A stretch of DNA of 64,000 nucleotides from DASQDN01 sp963825845 (GTDB lineage: Bacteria > Acidobacteriota > Terriglobia > Bryobacterales > Bryobacteraceae): assembly GCA_963825845.1 (NCBI GenBank), contig CAWGVL010000080.1, forward strand, positions 1-64,000, read 5' to 3'. This document shows, in pieces, positions 46,563 through 54,749 of this stretch. Below the pieces are notes generated by a model, which worked only from the letters and a program-made list of their open reading frames with translations, did not search any database and was not told the origin of the DNA. Numbering within the stretch: position 1 is the first letter of the stretch; every line of letters begins with the position of its first letter. Made by a program: the position numbers and the translations under genes.

Positions 46563-46691
46563 TTACCGCTTAACGGCTTTTGACGATCGAGAGTCCCGGA
46601 GCCAAACCACTGCCAGCCCACCTAACACAAGCGCCAGGCTGACGGGTTCGGGTATCGGAGCTGCGAACAGTTGTGCCAAAACGATGTTCAT
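46563..46691 (-). CDS. 42-residue PEP-CTERM protein
   Basis: From the ATG at 46691: MNIVLAQLFAAPIPEPVSLA, then LVLGGLAVVWLRDSRSSKAV and KR. The P-E-P motif, membrane helix and basic tail form a near-complete PEP-CTERM sorting signal with almost no protein in front. GGTGGAG lies six bases before the ATG. The start codon is inside the inverted repeat at 46689-46721. May be a genuine mini-protein, or the surviving 3' end of a decayed PEP-CTERM gene. Confidence 0.5.
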   Translation of the reverse strand: MNIVLAQLFAAPIPEPVSLALVLGGLAVVWLRDSRSSKAVKR

Positions 46692-46721
46692 TTGCGCCTC
46701 CACCGAATGAAAGCGCAAATG
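46689..46721 (-). repeat. 9-bp inverted repeat covering the PEP-CTERM start codon
   Basis: On the transcribed strand CATTTGCGC (46721-46713) is a perfect reverse complement of GCGCAAATG (46697-46689), with a 15-base loop that contains the Shine-Dalgarno GGTGGAG. The ATG is the last three bases of the 3' arm. Such a hairpin would sequester the start while exposing the ribosome-binding site. Confidence 0.6.
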
Positions 46722-46735
46722 AGGGGAAAATCGGC

Positions 46736-47026
46736 TCAGTTGTGGGGAGAAAATCGACGCAGGCGGAAAACTTCGACGAAGAAGAGATAGATGTTGAGCA
46801 GTCCGAGGCCGCTCACGGCTCCTCGAAAATAGTTGCTGTTCCAAATCTGGCGTAGTCCGTGAGGCAGAAACGCGAGGTCCCAGTCGCTCGCCCAGGGCCA
46901 CACCAGGAGAAAGATCCCGATTTCGAAGAGCAGAATAACGGAGATCAGCCCAGCGGTCTTGTGATACCAGCGGTATTGCGGCCGGGGTACCACCTCGAGT
47001 TGAGACGGCGACTCAGGCTGTAGCAT
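46736..47026 (-). CDS. Small two-helix membrane protein, unknown
   Basis: From the ATG at 47026 (96 residues): a cytoplasmic Pro-rich N-terminus (LQPESPSQLEVVPRPQYRWY), a helix (LISVILLFEIGIFLLVWPWA), a loop, then GAVSGLGLLNIYLFFVEVFR and an Arg-rich end. It overlaps the rnhB stop by 14 bases and is the last gene of the ffh...rnhB run. No family recognised; typical of acidobacterial rnhB neighbourhoods only as an impression. An ATG at 47053 is an alternative start. Confidence 0.6.
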   Translation of the reverse strand: MLQPESPSQLEVVPRPQYRWYHKTAGLISVILLFEIGIFLLVWPWASDWDLAFLPHGLRQIWNSNYFRGAVSGLGLLNIYLFFVEVFRLRRFSPHN

Positions 47027-47705
47027 TCTGGACCAAGTCGTCTCCCCTCTCATCGTATCCTGACCAGACCGGGAAGGAACACGCAAGACGGACGGGCTCG
47101 AAGCTGAAACGGTGGAGCATCGTGGGGCCGTGCTTGCGGAGCGCCTCCGAGTGCTCCTCGGTCGCGTATCCTTTGTGCCGAACGAACCCAAATTGCGGGA
47201 ACACGGCATCCCACTCGCACATGCATCGATCGCGCACCGTCTTGGCCAGAATAGACGCCGCGGCGATGCACTGTACCTGAGCGTCCCCGTGGATAATGGG
47301 TTCGTTTGGAACTCCCAAGTCCAAAGGGACAGCGTCGGTCAGGAGGTAATCACAAGCGGGGTCGAGGGCTTGAATTGCCCGCTTCATCGCCAATTTCGAT
47401 GCCTGGTAGATGTTGATGCGGTCGATCTCGTATACGTCGGCAGCCGCGACGGCCCATGCGATCGCCCGCTCGCGGATGCGTTCCGCGAGGATGTCGCGGC
47501 GGTCGGGCGGAAGCATTTTGCTATCTCTCAGGCCGCGTATGGGAGTGTCAGGAGAAAGAATAACGGCAGCGGCGAAGACAGGACCGAAAAGAGAACCTCG
47601 TCCGGCCTCGTCCACGCCTGCAATACGCGTGTAGCCTCTAAGGCGGGCAGCACGTTCGTGCTTCCCGCCGCAGGCAAATTTCGCGATCTTTTTCGCGCTA
47701 GCCAA
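47013..47705 (-). CDS. rnhB: Ribonuclease HII
   Basis: Cleaves RNA in RNA/DNA hybrids, including single ribonucleotides. RIAGVDEAGRGSLFGPVFAA supplies the D-E-A-G-R-G-x-x-x-G-P catalytic motif. SKMLPPDRRDILAERIRERA follows. YLLTDAVPLDLGVPNEP and HGDAQVQCIAAASILAKTVR hold further acidic residues. 230 residues; the first 28 may be an over-extension, but the next M is far inside. 24 bases after rplS. Confidence 0.95.
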   Translation of the reverse strand: MASAKKIAKFACGGKHERAARLRGYTRIAGVDEAGRGSLFGPVFAAAVILSPDTPIRGLRDSKMLPPDRRDILAERIRERAIAWAVAAADVYEIDRINIYQASKLAMKRAIQALDPACDYLLTDAVPLDLGVPNEPIIHGDAQVQCIAAASILAKTVRDRCMCEWDAVFPQFGFVRHKGYATEEHSEALRKHGPTMLHRFSFEPVRLACSFPVWSGYDERGDDLVQNATA

Positions 47706-47729
47706 GGACTTCCCGGCCGGGGCGTCAGC

Positions 47730-48077
47730 TTATGCGCGCTCTTTCAGGCGGGCTGCTTTGCCGCGGAGACCACGCAGATAGTACAACTTCGCCCGGCGGA
47801 CCAACCCGGTTCGGACGAAATCGATGTGATCGATCACGGGAGCGTTTACCGGGAAGATACGTTCGACACCTTGGCCGAAGCTGATCTTCCGCACGGTAAT
47901 AGTCTCACCCATCCCGCTATTGTTACGCGCGATGAGGACGCCTTCAAATGCCTGCGTGCGCTCCTTGTCCCCTTCCCTGATCTTCACGTGCACGCGGATC
48001 GTATCACCCGGGCGGAACTCCGGAAGATCGGAGCGCTTGTTCTTGTTCAAAATCTTCGTCATCAACGCGTTCTGCAT
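47730..48077 (-). CDS. rplS: 50S ribosomal protein bL19
   Basis: 115 residues. PEFRPGDTIRVHVKIREGDK, RTQAFEGVLIARNNSGMGET and ERIFPVNAPVIDHIDFVRTG with RRAKLYYLRGLRGKAARLKE match bL19 throughout. Intact, downstream of trmD by nine bases. Confidence 0.98.
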   Translation of the reverse strand: MQNALMTKILNKNKRSDLPEFRPGDTIRVHVKIREGDKERTQAFEGVLIARNNSGMGETITVRKISFGQGVERIFPVNAPVIDHIDFVRTGLVRRAKLYYLRGLRGKAARLKERA

Positions 48078-48086
48078 CTCTTTACC

Positions 48087-48797
48087 CTATTCCTTCGGCG
48101 GGTTTGTCCGCTGCAGAAGGTCCGGCCGCATTCGCGCCGTCTTCTCCTCCGCAGCCTTCGTCCGCCATCTACGTATCTCTTCGTGATGCCCGCTCAGGAG
48201 CACCTCGGGAACCGGCACGCCCCGAAACACCGCAGGTCTGGTCCATTGCGGTGAATCGAGCAATTCGGGGCCGCGCCCTTCACTAAACGACTCCCAAACC
48301 GTGGAGGCTTCATTTCCGAGTACTCCCGGAAGCAGCCGGGCGACCGAGTCAATGACAACGGCCGCGGCCAACTCTCCACCGCTCAGGACAAAATTCCCGA
48401 TCGAGAGCTCCTCGTCCGCTAATTGCGTCGCGACTCGCTCATCGACTCCCTCATACCGGCCGCAAATCAGAAGCAATTCCTGATTTTGGCTCAACCGCCG
48501 GGCGACGCTCTGATCGAACAGACGTCCTTGCGCCGACAGCAAAATAACCTTTTGTTCGGGCTTCCGTTCCGGCCAGATGGTTTCAACCGCCTGGAAAATC
48601 GGTTCGGGCTTCAGCAGCATTCCTTCGCCGCCGCCGAACGGACGGTCATCCACCGTTTTGTGACGGTCTGACGTCCAGTTTCTCAAATTGTGGACCCGGA
48701 TTTCCACCATCCCGGCTTCCCGGGCCTTGGCGACCACTCCGTGGGCGAATGGTCCCTCGAAGAAATCGGGGAAGATCGTCAGAACATGGAAGATCAT
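48087..48797 (-). CDS. trmD: tRNA (guanine-N1-)-methyltransferase TrmD
   Basis: SPOUT enzyme making m1G37. FHVLTIFPDFFEGPFAHGVV, VDDRPFGGGEGMLLKPEPIF, LLICGRYEGVDERVATQLAD and LSIGNFVLSGGELAAAVVID are the knot-forming motifs. 236 residues, intact. Overlaps rimM by four bases. Confidence 0.98.
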   Translation of the reverse strand: MIFHVLTIFPDFFEGPFAHGVVAKAREAGMVEIRVHNLRNWTSDRHKTVDDRPFGGGEGMLLKPEPIFQAVETIWPERKPEQKVILLSAQGRLFDQSVARRLSQNQELLLICGRYEGVDERVATQLADEELSIGNFVLSGGELAAAVVIDSVARLLPGVLGNEASTVWESFSEGRGPELLDSPQWTRPAVFRGVPVPEVLLSGHHEEIRRWRTKAAEEKTARMRPDLLQRTNPPKE

Positions 48798-49300
48798 TTC
48801 CGATTCAAATCTTCCAGCCCCTCCGGCAATTCCACGCGGATCTTTCGTCCCGGAACGTCCACTTCAACGCAAATCTGCGGCACATACGGGATAAGAAGGT
48901 CTTCTCCCACCTGCAAAATCACCGGACCGCCTACGTCCTGCCACCCCGTCACTACCCCGATCCGCCGTCCGTCGCGGGAGATGATTTCGCACCCCACGAG
49001 GTCCGAAAGGTAAAACTCGCCTTCATCGAGAGGGGGTCTCTGCTCTTCGGGGATACAGACCAACCAGCCTTGTAAGTCTTCGGCGTCCGTGCGGGTGTCA
49101 ACCCCAACGAACTTCAACACCAGCAGCCCCTGGTGAACCCAACACCGTTCCAGCTCTGCCCGACGGCCGCTCTCGGCATCGACAGCGGCTCGCAGCGTCA
49201 CTTCGAGCCCAGGAGTGAAGCGGTCGAATTCGCTTCCGAGACTCTCCGCCAACAACTCCCCCCGGATTCCGCGGGCGCGCCGCAGAGCGGCCAATGCCAC
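48794..49300 (-). CDS. rimM: Ribosome maturation factor RimM
   Basis: Helps 30S head assembly by binding S19. GTG start at 49300: MALAALRRARGIRGELLAES with the R-x-x-G-I-R-G-E motif. DEGEFYLSDLVGCEIISRDG, and VPQICVEVDVPGRKIRVELP, form the PRC-like barrel. 168 residues. The usual I-G-x-V first residues are missing or lie in the upstream frame, so a slightly earlier start is possible. Confidence 0.9.
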   Translation of the reverse strand: MALAALRRARGIRGELLAESLGSEFDRFTPGLEVTLRAAVDAESGRRAELERCWVHQGLLVLKFVGVDTRTDAEDLQGWLVCIPEEQRPPLDEGEFYLSDLVGCEIISRDGRRIGVVTGWQDVGGPVILQVGEDLLIPYVPQICVEVDVPGRKIRVELPEGLEDLNRK

Positions 49301-49319
49301 CCACTGAGAAGCCAGACGG

Positions 49320-49559
49320 TTACTCCAAAATCTCCAGATTGAACCGGCGGTTCAACTTCATCCCGGCCGCTCCGAGCAATGTTCGAATGGAGCGTGCGGT
49401 GCGGCCTTGTTTGCCGATAACCTTCCCCAAGTCTCCCGGCGCAACGCGCAACTCTAAAACGGTGACCTGTTCTCCCGTTGTTTCTCTCACCGACACCTGC
49501 TCGGGCTCATCGACGAGAGCTTTGGCGATATCTTCTATCAACTCCTTCATCCCCGCCAT
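49320..49559 (-). CDS. khpA: KH-domain RNA-binding protein KhpA (YlqC)
   Basis: 79 residues. MKELIEDIAKALVDEPEQVS, then VLELRVAPGDLGKVIGKQGR with TARSIRTLL, contain the G-K-V-I-G-K-x-G-R KH loop. Sits between rpsP and rimM as in most bacteria. Its heterodimer partner KhpB is encoded at 9287-9841. Confidence 0.96.
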   Translation of the reverse strand: MAGMKELIEDIAKALVDEPEQVSVRETTGEQVTVLELRVAPGDLGKVIGKQGRTARSIRTLLGAAGMKLNRRFNLEILE

Positions 49560-49631
49560 GGATGGAGTCTCCTTTCGAGTGTTTCCGCTTCCGCCGCACG
49601 ACTGGTTCGCGCTGCCGGTCCTGACATAAGT

Positions 49632-49895
49632 TTAGGCCGCGGGTTGCTCAGTCCCTGCGCTTGCCGGATTTTGATCCAGGAGGCGCTTCACGGTATCGGA
49701 AGGCTGTGCGCCATTCTTCAACCAGTGGCTGACACGGTCCTGCTTGATGTGGAGCTGTTTTGGCTGCGCAACGGGGTTGTAGTGACCGACCACTTCGATA
49801 GCGCGGCTGTTACGCGCACGCTCCTTTTCAATAACGACGAGGCGGTACGTCGGCTTCTTCTTCGAGCCAAAGCGCGCCAAACGGATCATCAACAT
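49632..49895 (-). CDS. rpsP: 30S ribosomal protein bS16
   Basis: 87 residues: MLMIRLARFGSKKKPTYRLV, IEKERARNSRAIEVVGHYNP, then QDRVSHWLKNGAQPSDTVKR. The usual start is two residues later than plain families (MIRLAR). 34 bases after ffh. Confidence 0.98.
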   Translation of the reverse strand: MLMIRLARFGSKKKPTYRLVVIEKERARNSRAIEVVGHYNPVAQPKQLHIKQDRVSHWLKNGAQPSDTVKRLLDQNPASAGTEQPAA

Positions 49896-49929
49896 TCAAT
49901 AAGCTCCTGCTTTTTTCATCGATTTCCTT

Positions 49930-51297
49930 CTACCGGCCGCCGAACATGTTCGGCAGCTTGAAATTGCCCATATTCGGAAGCTTCTTGCCTCCGAGCAGAC
50001 CTCCGGAAAATGTCTTCATCATCTTCCGTGCCTGGGCATACTGCTTAAGTAACTGGTTAACTTCCTGGACAGAGGTGCCACTGCCGCGCGCAATGCGCCG
50101 CCGGCGCGCTCCGTTGATAATCATGTGATTGTGACGCTCCTGGAGCGTCATCGAGTCGATGATGGCGACCACGCGCGTGATCTCCTTCTCATCCACTTTC
50201 ACATTCTTCAACTCTTTGAACGGGCCGACCTGCGGCATCATTCCAAGCAAAGATTCGAGCGGACCGAGCTTCCGAAGCTGACGCAGTTGGTCGCGAAAAT
50301 CTTCGAGACTGAACTCGTTCTCGATGAGCTTTCGCTGCATCTCCTCGGCTTTTTTCTGGTCGATATTCTGCTCGACCTTTTCGATCAGCGACAGTACATC
50401 GCCCATCCCGAGGATTCGATTGGCAACGCGATCGGGATGAAATGGTTCGAGCGCATCGAACTTCTCGCCAACGCCGACGAACTTCAGAGGTTGATCCGTG
50501 ACCGTTCGGATGGAGAGCGCCGCGCCGCCGCGGGCATCGCCGTCCATCTTGGTGAGGACGACGCCAGTGATACCGAGCCGCTTATGGAATTCTTCGGCTG
50601 ACCGGACGGCGTCCTGGCCAGTCATGGCGTCGGCGACGAACAGGATTTCCGTTGGGTTCAGAAGCTCCTTCAGCTTGTGGAGCTCGTTCATCAACTCGTC
50701 GTCGATGTGCAAACGGCCGGCGGTGTCGACCAGAAGCGTGTCGCGTCCGGTTTGAACGGCTTCCCTGCGCCCGGATCGTGCAAGCTCGACTGGATCGGAC
50801 GCTTGCTCGGGGGTACCCTCATAAATCGGAAGCTTCAGATCCCGAGCGATGATGGAAAGCTGTTTTCGAGCGGCAGGACGGTAAACGTCGACCGAAACCA
50901 TCACGGGCGAGTGCCCGTTCTTCGACAGGTAGCGAGCAAGCTTGCCGGTGCTGGTCGTCTTACCCGAGCCCTGCAGGCCGACGATCATGATGACCGTGGG
51001 CGGCTCGTTCGCAAAACGTAGCTTCGCCTGATGCGTTCCGAGAATCCGAACCAATTCGTCATGGACGATCTTGATGACTTGCTGACCGGGTGACAGCGAG
51101 GCCAGGACTTCCTGTCCCATCGCCTTCTCTCTGATGTTCTCGATCAGCTGCTTGACCACGCGAAAGTGCACATCGGCTTCAAGCAGGGCGACACGGATCT
51201 CGCGCAAGGCGGCTTCCATGTTCTCGGCCGTCAGTTTGCCTTCGCCGCGCAGATTTTTGAAGACGCGCTGCAGCTTCTCGGATAGATTCTCGAACAT
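49930..51297 (-). CDS. ffh: Signal recognition particle protein Ffh
   Basis: Targets ribosome-nascent chains to SecYEG. NG domain: MIVGLQGSGKTTSTGKLARY (P-loop), VSVDVYRPAARKQLSIIA, DTLLVDTAGRLHIDDELMNE, LTKMDGDARGGAALSIRT. M domain: QMRKLGPLESLLGMMPQV-type region (QLRKLGPLESLLGMMPQV), IINGARRRRIARGSGTSVQE. 455 residues, intact. Head of the minus-strand ffh-rpsP-khpA-rimM-trmD-rplS-rnhB operon. Confidence 0.98.
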   Translation of the reverse strand: MFENLSEKLQRVFKNLRGEGKLTAENMEAALREIRVALLEADVHFRVVKQLIENIREKAMGQEVLASLSPGQQVIKIVHDELVRILGTHQAKLRFANEPPTVIMIVGLQGSGKTTSTGKLARYLSKNGHSPVMVSVDVYRPAARKQLSIIARDLKLPIYEGTPEQASDPVELARSGRREAVQTGRDTLLVDTAGRLHIDDELMNELHKLKELLNPTEILFVADAMTGQDAVRSAEEFHKRLGITGVVLTKMDGDARGGAALSIRTVTDQPLKFVGVGEKFDALEPFHPDRVANRILGMGDVLSLIEKVEQNIDQKKAEEMQRKLIENEFSLEDFRDQLRQLRKLGPLESLLGMMPQVGPFKELKNVKVDEKEITRVVAIIDSMTLQERHNHMIINGARRRRIARGSGTSVQEVNQLLKQYAQARKMMKTFSGGLLGGKKLPNMGNFKLPNMFGGR

Positions 51298-51467
51298 CGT
51301 TTAAGACTTAGTCAGCTGATTCTGAAAGGACCAACGCTGGAACTGTGGTAGTCACCAACAGATGGAAGTTCTCTTTATTATAGATTACCGGAACCGGGAA
51401 GGCTTGTCAGCAGCCGCACCGGGCCTAAGTTGCGGTTACACGAGAGGATACGCCGTCGTGATGGCGT

Positions 51468-51857
51468 TCAGTCGAGCGCTGCGAACAACTGGCGGAAATC
51501 GATCTCGAGATTTTCTCCGGCCGGCATCGGGATCGCAATGACCAGGGGCTCGGATTGGTCATGCAGTGTCCCCTCGTGTCGACGGTGAAGATCGCGTGTT
51601 CGTACGGATCGGCAATGACGATGGTAGGCACACCCGTCGCGTGGTGATCCTTGTACTTGGCGGTGAGCTCAGTCCAGCCCTCCGCCTGAGACACAATCTC
51701 GAAGGTGCAGATCGCGGGCTCTGTTAAGATTTCTTCCCGTTTGTGGCCGGACGTGCTTCTCCAGAATCACACCATCGACGTACTCTCGTGGGATCTCGTA
51801 ATCCGTGCACAGGTAATCTTCGACTGAGATCAGTGGAGGATTGGGCGCAGCAGTCAT
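51468..51857 (-). pseudogene. Uma2-family endonuclease with internal deletion and frameshift
   Basis: N-terminal MTAAPNPPLISVEDYLCTDY, then EIPREYVDGVILEKHVRPQT, matches the start of Uma2/DUF820 proteins. In another frame TEPAICTFEIVSQAEGWTEL, HHATGVPTIVIADPYEHAIF and a C-terminal MPAGENLEIDFRQLFAALD follow, with a stop at 51468. The middle (roughly 50-60 residues, including the catalytic strand) is absent, so the gene totals about 130 codons against 180-190. It looks dead, unless the assembly lost the segment. Confidence 0.65.
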
Positions 51858-51886
51858 GGTCCGAGTTTACCAACCGTGCCTCAGTT

Positions 51887-52366
51887 TCACTTCTGCCGGG
51901 CGATATCTCCCGAAGTCGCTTTGACCGCGGCGATGTAGTCCGCTGGCGAGAGGAAGATCTGGAGTCCGCGCTGGCCGGCGGAAATCGAGATCACATCCCA
52001 CAACTCGGCTGTTTCGTCGATGTAAACCGGGTATTCCTTCTTGCAGGCTAATGCCGTAACGCCTCCCCGGATATAGCCGGTTACCGCCTGGACGTCCTTC
52101 AACGAAACCATATCGATCTTGCGGTCACCCGTCAGTCGGGCGAGTGCTTTAAAATCGAGTTCCGCGTTGCCCGGAATCACGGCGAGGCAGATATCATTGC
52201 GATCGCCCCGCACCGCTAGCGTTTTGAAGACCTGCTCGGCTGGCAGACCGACCTTTGCCGCTACGGTTTCGGCGGTAAGGTCATCCGGATCGACTTCGTA
52301 TTCGCGAGTTTCATAGCCGATTCCGAGTTGGTCCAGCACACGCATCGCGTTCGTTTTGGCCGCCAT
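51887..52366 (-). CDS. ybaK: YbaK/EbsC-family Cys-tRNA(Pro) deacylase
   Basis: Clears cysteine mischarged on tRNA-Pro. ATG at 52366: MAAKTNAMRVLDQLGIGYET. AETVAAKVGLPAEQVFKTLA, VIPGNAELDFKALARLTGDR, VQAVTGYIRGGVTALACKKE (G-Y-x-R-G-G-V) and VISISAGQRGLQIFLSPADY fit the family. 159 residues, intact; 13 upstream codons are dispensable. Confidence 0.93.
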   Translation of the reverse strand: MAAKTNAMRVLDQLGIGYETREYEVDPDDLTAETVAAKVGLPAEQVFKTLAVRGDRNDICLAVIPGNAELDFKALARLTGDRKIDMVSLKDVQAVTGYIRGGVTALACKKEYPVYIDETAELWDVISISAGQRGLQIFLSPADYIAAVKATSGDIARQK

Positions 52367-52829
52367 TAGCGCTAGATCTACCACGGACAAATCGTGGATT
52401 GGCAACGTGTCTCGATGTAATTCCTAACTGGGACAACTGCCGGGCTTGGGAGCTCGGAAATCGAACACGCAGTCCTGGGGTCCACTGTAAGGAGGAAAAC
52501 GTGTATGATTCGGAACTCTAACTTGTGTGCGGCGGCCGTGTCTTCGCTTCTGTTGTTGGCGGACGACCGCTTACTGTTCAAGAAATGCAAGGTGAACACG
52601 CCATCCGGAGTTATTGCGGAAAAGTCGTCGGGACGGGGGACAACTTGGTGTTGTAGACGACAATGATCCACAAAAGTCGTTCACTCTGAACCGAGAAAGG
52701 ATACGCAACTAGACAACCGGAAAGCGTGAGATTCTGCTCGAGTTAGAGCGCCCGGCTTTTGACCAGCCTGGGCGCAATCCAACGTACGCATCACGTTCAT
52801 CGACCCGGCAAATGCGACCGCGCTAACCC

Positions 52830-53551
52830 AATGAATCGGTATGCCGGTCGAGCGTTCCAGGGGTGTGACAACAGTCGCGGATAGTGGCGGACGCCGACCT
52901 CCGCAACACGCCACGGCGTCAATTCAATTTTGCGGACGAGTTCTACGCAGTCATGCCGCTGGTGGATATCAATTGAATGTCATCCAGCGCTGTGCGCCGG
53001 ATGAGTCTGAAGTCACAGTCAGTATCGCGAATGTTCACTCGGAATAAGAAGCGTGCAAACGCGTTGTACGCGCTGCCGATCCAGATACGATGCGTCGGAT
53101 CATTCCGTTCCAGTTTGTAGCCATTGAAGTCAACATCAAGCGCCATTCGCTCGAGAAGTTTTGGTAACTCGAGAATGTCATATTGTCCGTCTCCGTCCGT
53201 ATAAAAGACGAGATCTTTTGTAGCTGCCGCGAAGCCACTCCGAAGTGCGGCTTCATACCCGCAATTGTGGTCATGCGTGATTACCCGCATACGCGGCGCA
53301 TGTTCTCCGTAAGGTCCGCCAGTACGTCGGCTGTGTTGTCGTGACTGCCGTCATTAATACAATGACTCCGTAGTCTTCCGCAATCGAGGGAAGAACTTTG
53401 AATGTCTTACCGATAAGCGTCCGTAAGGAGCGTCATTGTATGCCGGGAAGAACACATTGACGCTGTAAGAATCAGCGCTGCCCGAACCCAAGCCAAACCC
53501 TTTTACAGCCCCTGCAGAATTACTCCGCACCCGTGGTTGCAGTGATTGCAA
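52830..53551 (-). pseudogene. Family 2 glycosyltransferase, broken by frameshifts
   Basis: Dolichyl-phosphate-sugar-synthase-like GT-A fold. Pieces in order on the minus strand: SVNVFFPAYNDA, then, after scrambling around 53,300-53,480, MRVITHDHNCGYEAALRSGF. AAATKDLVFYTDGDGQYDIL carries the D-x-D metal motif (TDGDGQ). NDPTHRIWIGSAYNAFARFL and FRVNIRDTDCDFRLIRRTAL are the conserved R-D-x-D-C-G/D-F-R-L motif. A tail with CVELVRKIELT and RVAEVGVRHYPR lies in another frame. Four or more indels occur. Start and end are uncertain; it could be intact in the organism. Confidence 0.65.
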
Positions 53552-53614
53552 ACGAGACGCGTTGTACTTACATCCCGTAAATACGTTAGGCCGGTGCTCT
53601 TATGCTGGTACTAG

Positions 53615-54334
53615 ATGAGCGTTTTGACTATGGTCCGTCACGGGCAGGCGTCATATATGTCCGAAGACTATGACCGGCTATCGGCAATTGGTGAAGAGCA
53701 GGCGATAAAGCTCGGCGAGTTCTGGGTTCGACATGAAATCCGGTTCGACGCGTGCTTTCACGGACCCGCGAAGCGACACTCGCGAACCGCGGACATCGCA
53801 GCGGAAGTGGTGAAGGCCGCGGGGCTTCCGTGGCCTGAAACTGAAATCATCGAGGACGTGGATGAGTTCGACGCATTCCGCCTGGCGCGACTGCTGACCC
53901 CGCGACTGGTCGAAGTAGATCCTGAGATTCGAAAACTCAACGATGACTTTATGGCCACTCGACATACTCCCGAGGGCGGTCGATCGCTGCAGAAGCTGTT
54001 TGAAGCAGTGGCGCGAAGCTGGTGCAGCGGCCAGTACGACTCACCGGATTTGGAGTCCTGGGGTCAGTTCCGCAGACGCGTTAAGCGTGCTGTCGAACGG
54101 ATTCGTCAGACGTGCGCAGGCGGTCGAAATGTCGTTGTAATCACCTCGGGAGGACCGATTGCCGCAACCGTGGCGCAAGCTCTCGATCTGGAGCCGCTCT
54201 CGGCCATTGAGTTTGTCTGGTTGTCGAGGAATTGCTCGTTTGCCGAATTCCTCTTTTCGGGCGATCGCTTCTCGATGCACTCGTTCAACTCGATCCCTCA
54301 TCTCGATGACCGGCGGCTGCTGACTTATCGATGA
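53615..54334 (+). CDS. Histidine phosphatase family protein
   Basis: Phosphoglycerate-mutase-like fold. SVLTMVRHGQASYMSEDYDR gives the R-H-G motif with the phosphoacceptor His10. FHGPAKRHSRTADIAAEVVK, IIEDVDEFDAFRLARLLTPR and VVVITSGGPIAATVAQALDL (the second catalytic region, here S-G-G instead of S-H-G) follow. 239 residues, intact. The usual second His is replaced by Gly, so activity is uncertain. Its TGA overlaps the rlmH ATG. Confidence 0.85.
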   Translation: MSVLTMVRHGQASYMSEDYDRLSAIGEEQAIKLGEFWVRHEIRFDACFHGPAKRHSRTADIAAEVVKAAGLPWPETEIIEDVDEFDAFRLARLLTPRLVEVDPEIRKLNDDFMATRHTPEGGRSLQKLFEAVARSWCSGQYDSPDLESWGQFRRRVKRAVERIRQTCAGGRNVVVITSGGPIAATVAQALDLEPLSAIEFVWLSRNCSFAEFLFSGDRFSMHSFNSIPHLDDRRLLTYR

Positions 54335-54749
54335 AGATCTGGGTTTACTACATAGGAAAGGCTCGGATGCCGCCTCCAATGCGATTGCTGCGGAGTTTCT
54401 GAAGCGCAGCTCGCGTTACGTCACCTGCGAAATGCGCGAAATCCATCCCAATCGCTTCGATCTGTGGAGTAAACATCCATCTGCAAATAAGGTGCTGCTC
54501 GATCCGGCCGGCAAGCTGCTGAGTTCTACCCAGTTCATCGACATCATCGCCAAGGGAGAAATGGAGGGCAGGGATCAGGTATTCGTCATCGGCGGCCACG
54601 ACGGTCTTCCGGCGGGTTGGGCTCAGAGAGCGGATCTACTGTTGTCACTCTCACCGATGACGTTCCCTCATGAACTCGCGCGCGCAATGCTCGCCGAGCA
54701 GATTTACCGGGCCTTCACGACTTTGCGAGGGCACCCCTATCCTCGCTAG
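54331..54749 (+). CDS. rlmH: 23S rRNA (pseudouridine1915-N3)-methyltransferase RlmH, one frameshift
   Basis: SPOUT enzyme. ATG at 54331 gives MKIWVYYIGKAR. A slip near 54,368 leads to the frame reading NAIAAEFLKRSSRYVTCEMR, then VLLDPAGKLLSSTQFIDIIA, GRDQVFVIGGHDGLPAGWAQ and LSPMTFPHELARAMLAEQIY. YRAFTTLRGHPYPR ends it. The I-G-G-x-x-G-L and final R-x-x-P-Y-x-R motifs are diagnostic. About 139 residues. The stop shares a CTAG with the tsaD stop opposite. Confidence 0.9.

Noticed and set aside
47112..48254. A 380-codon plus-strand frame over rnhB and rplS
   Set aside because: Antisense to two certain housekeeping genes and without any recognisable domain.
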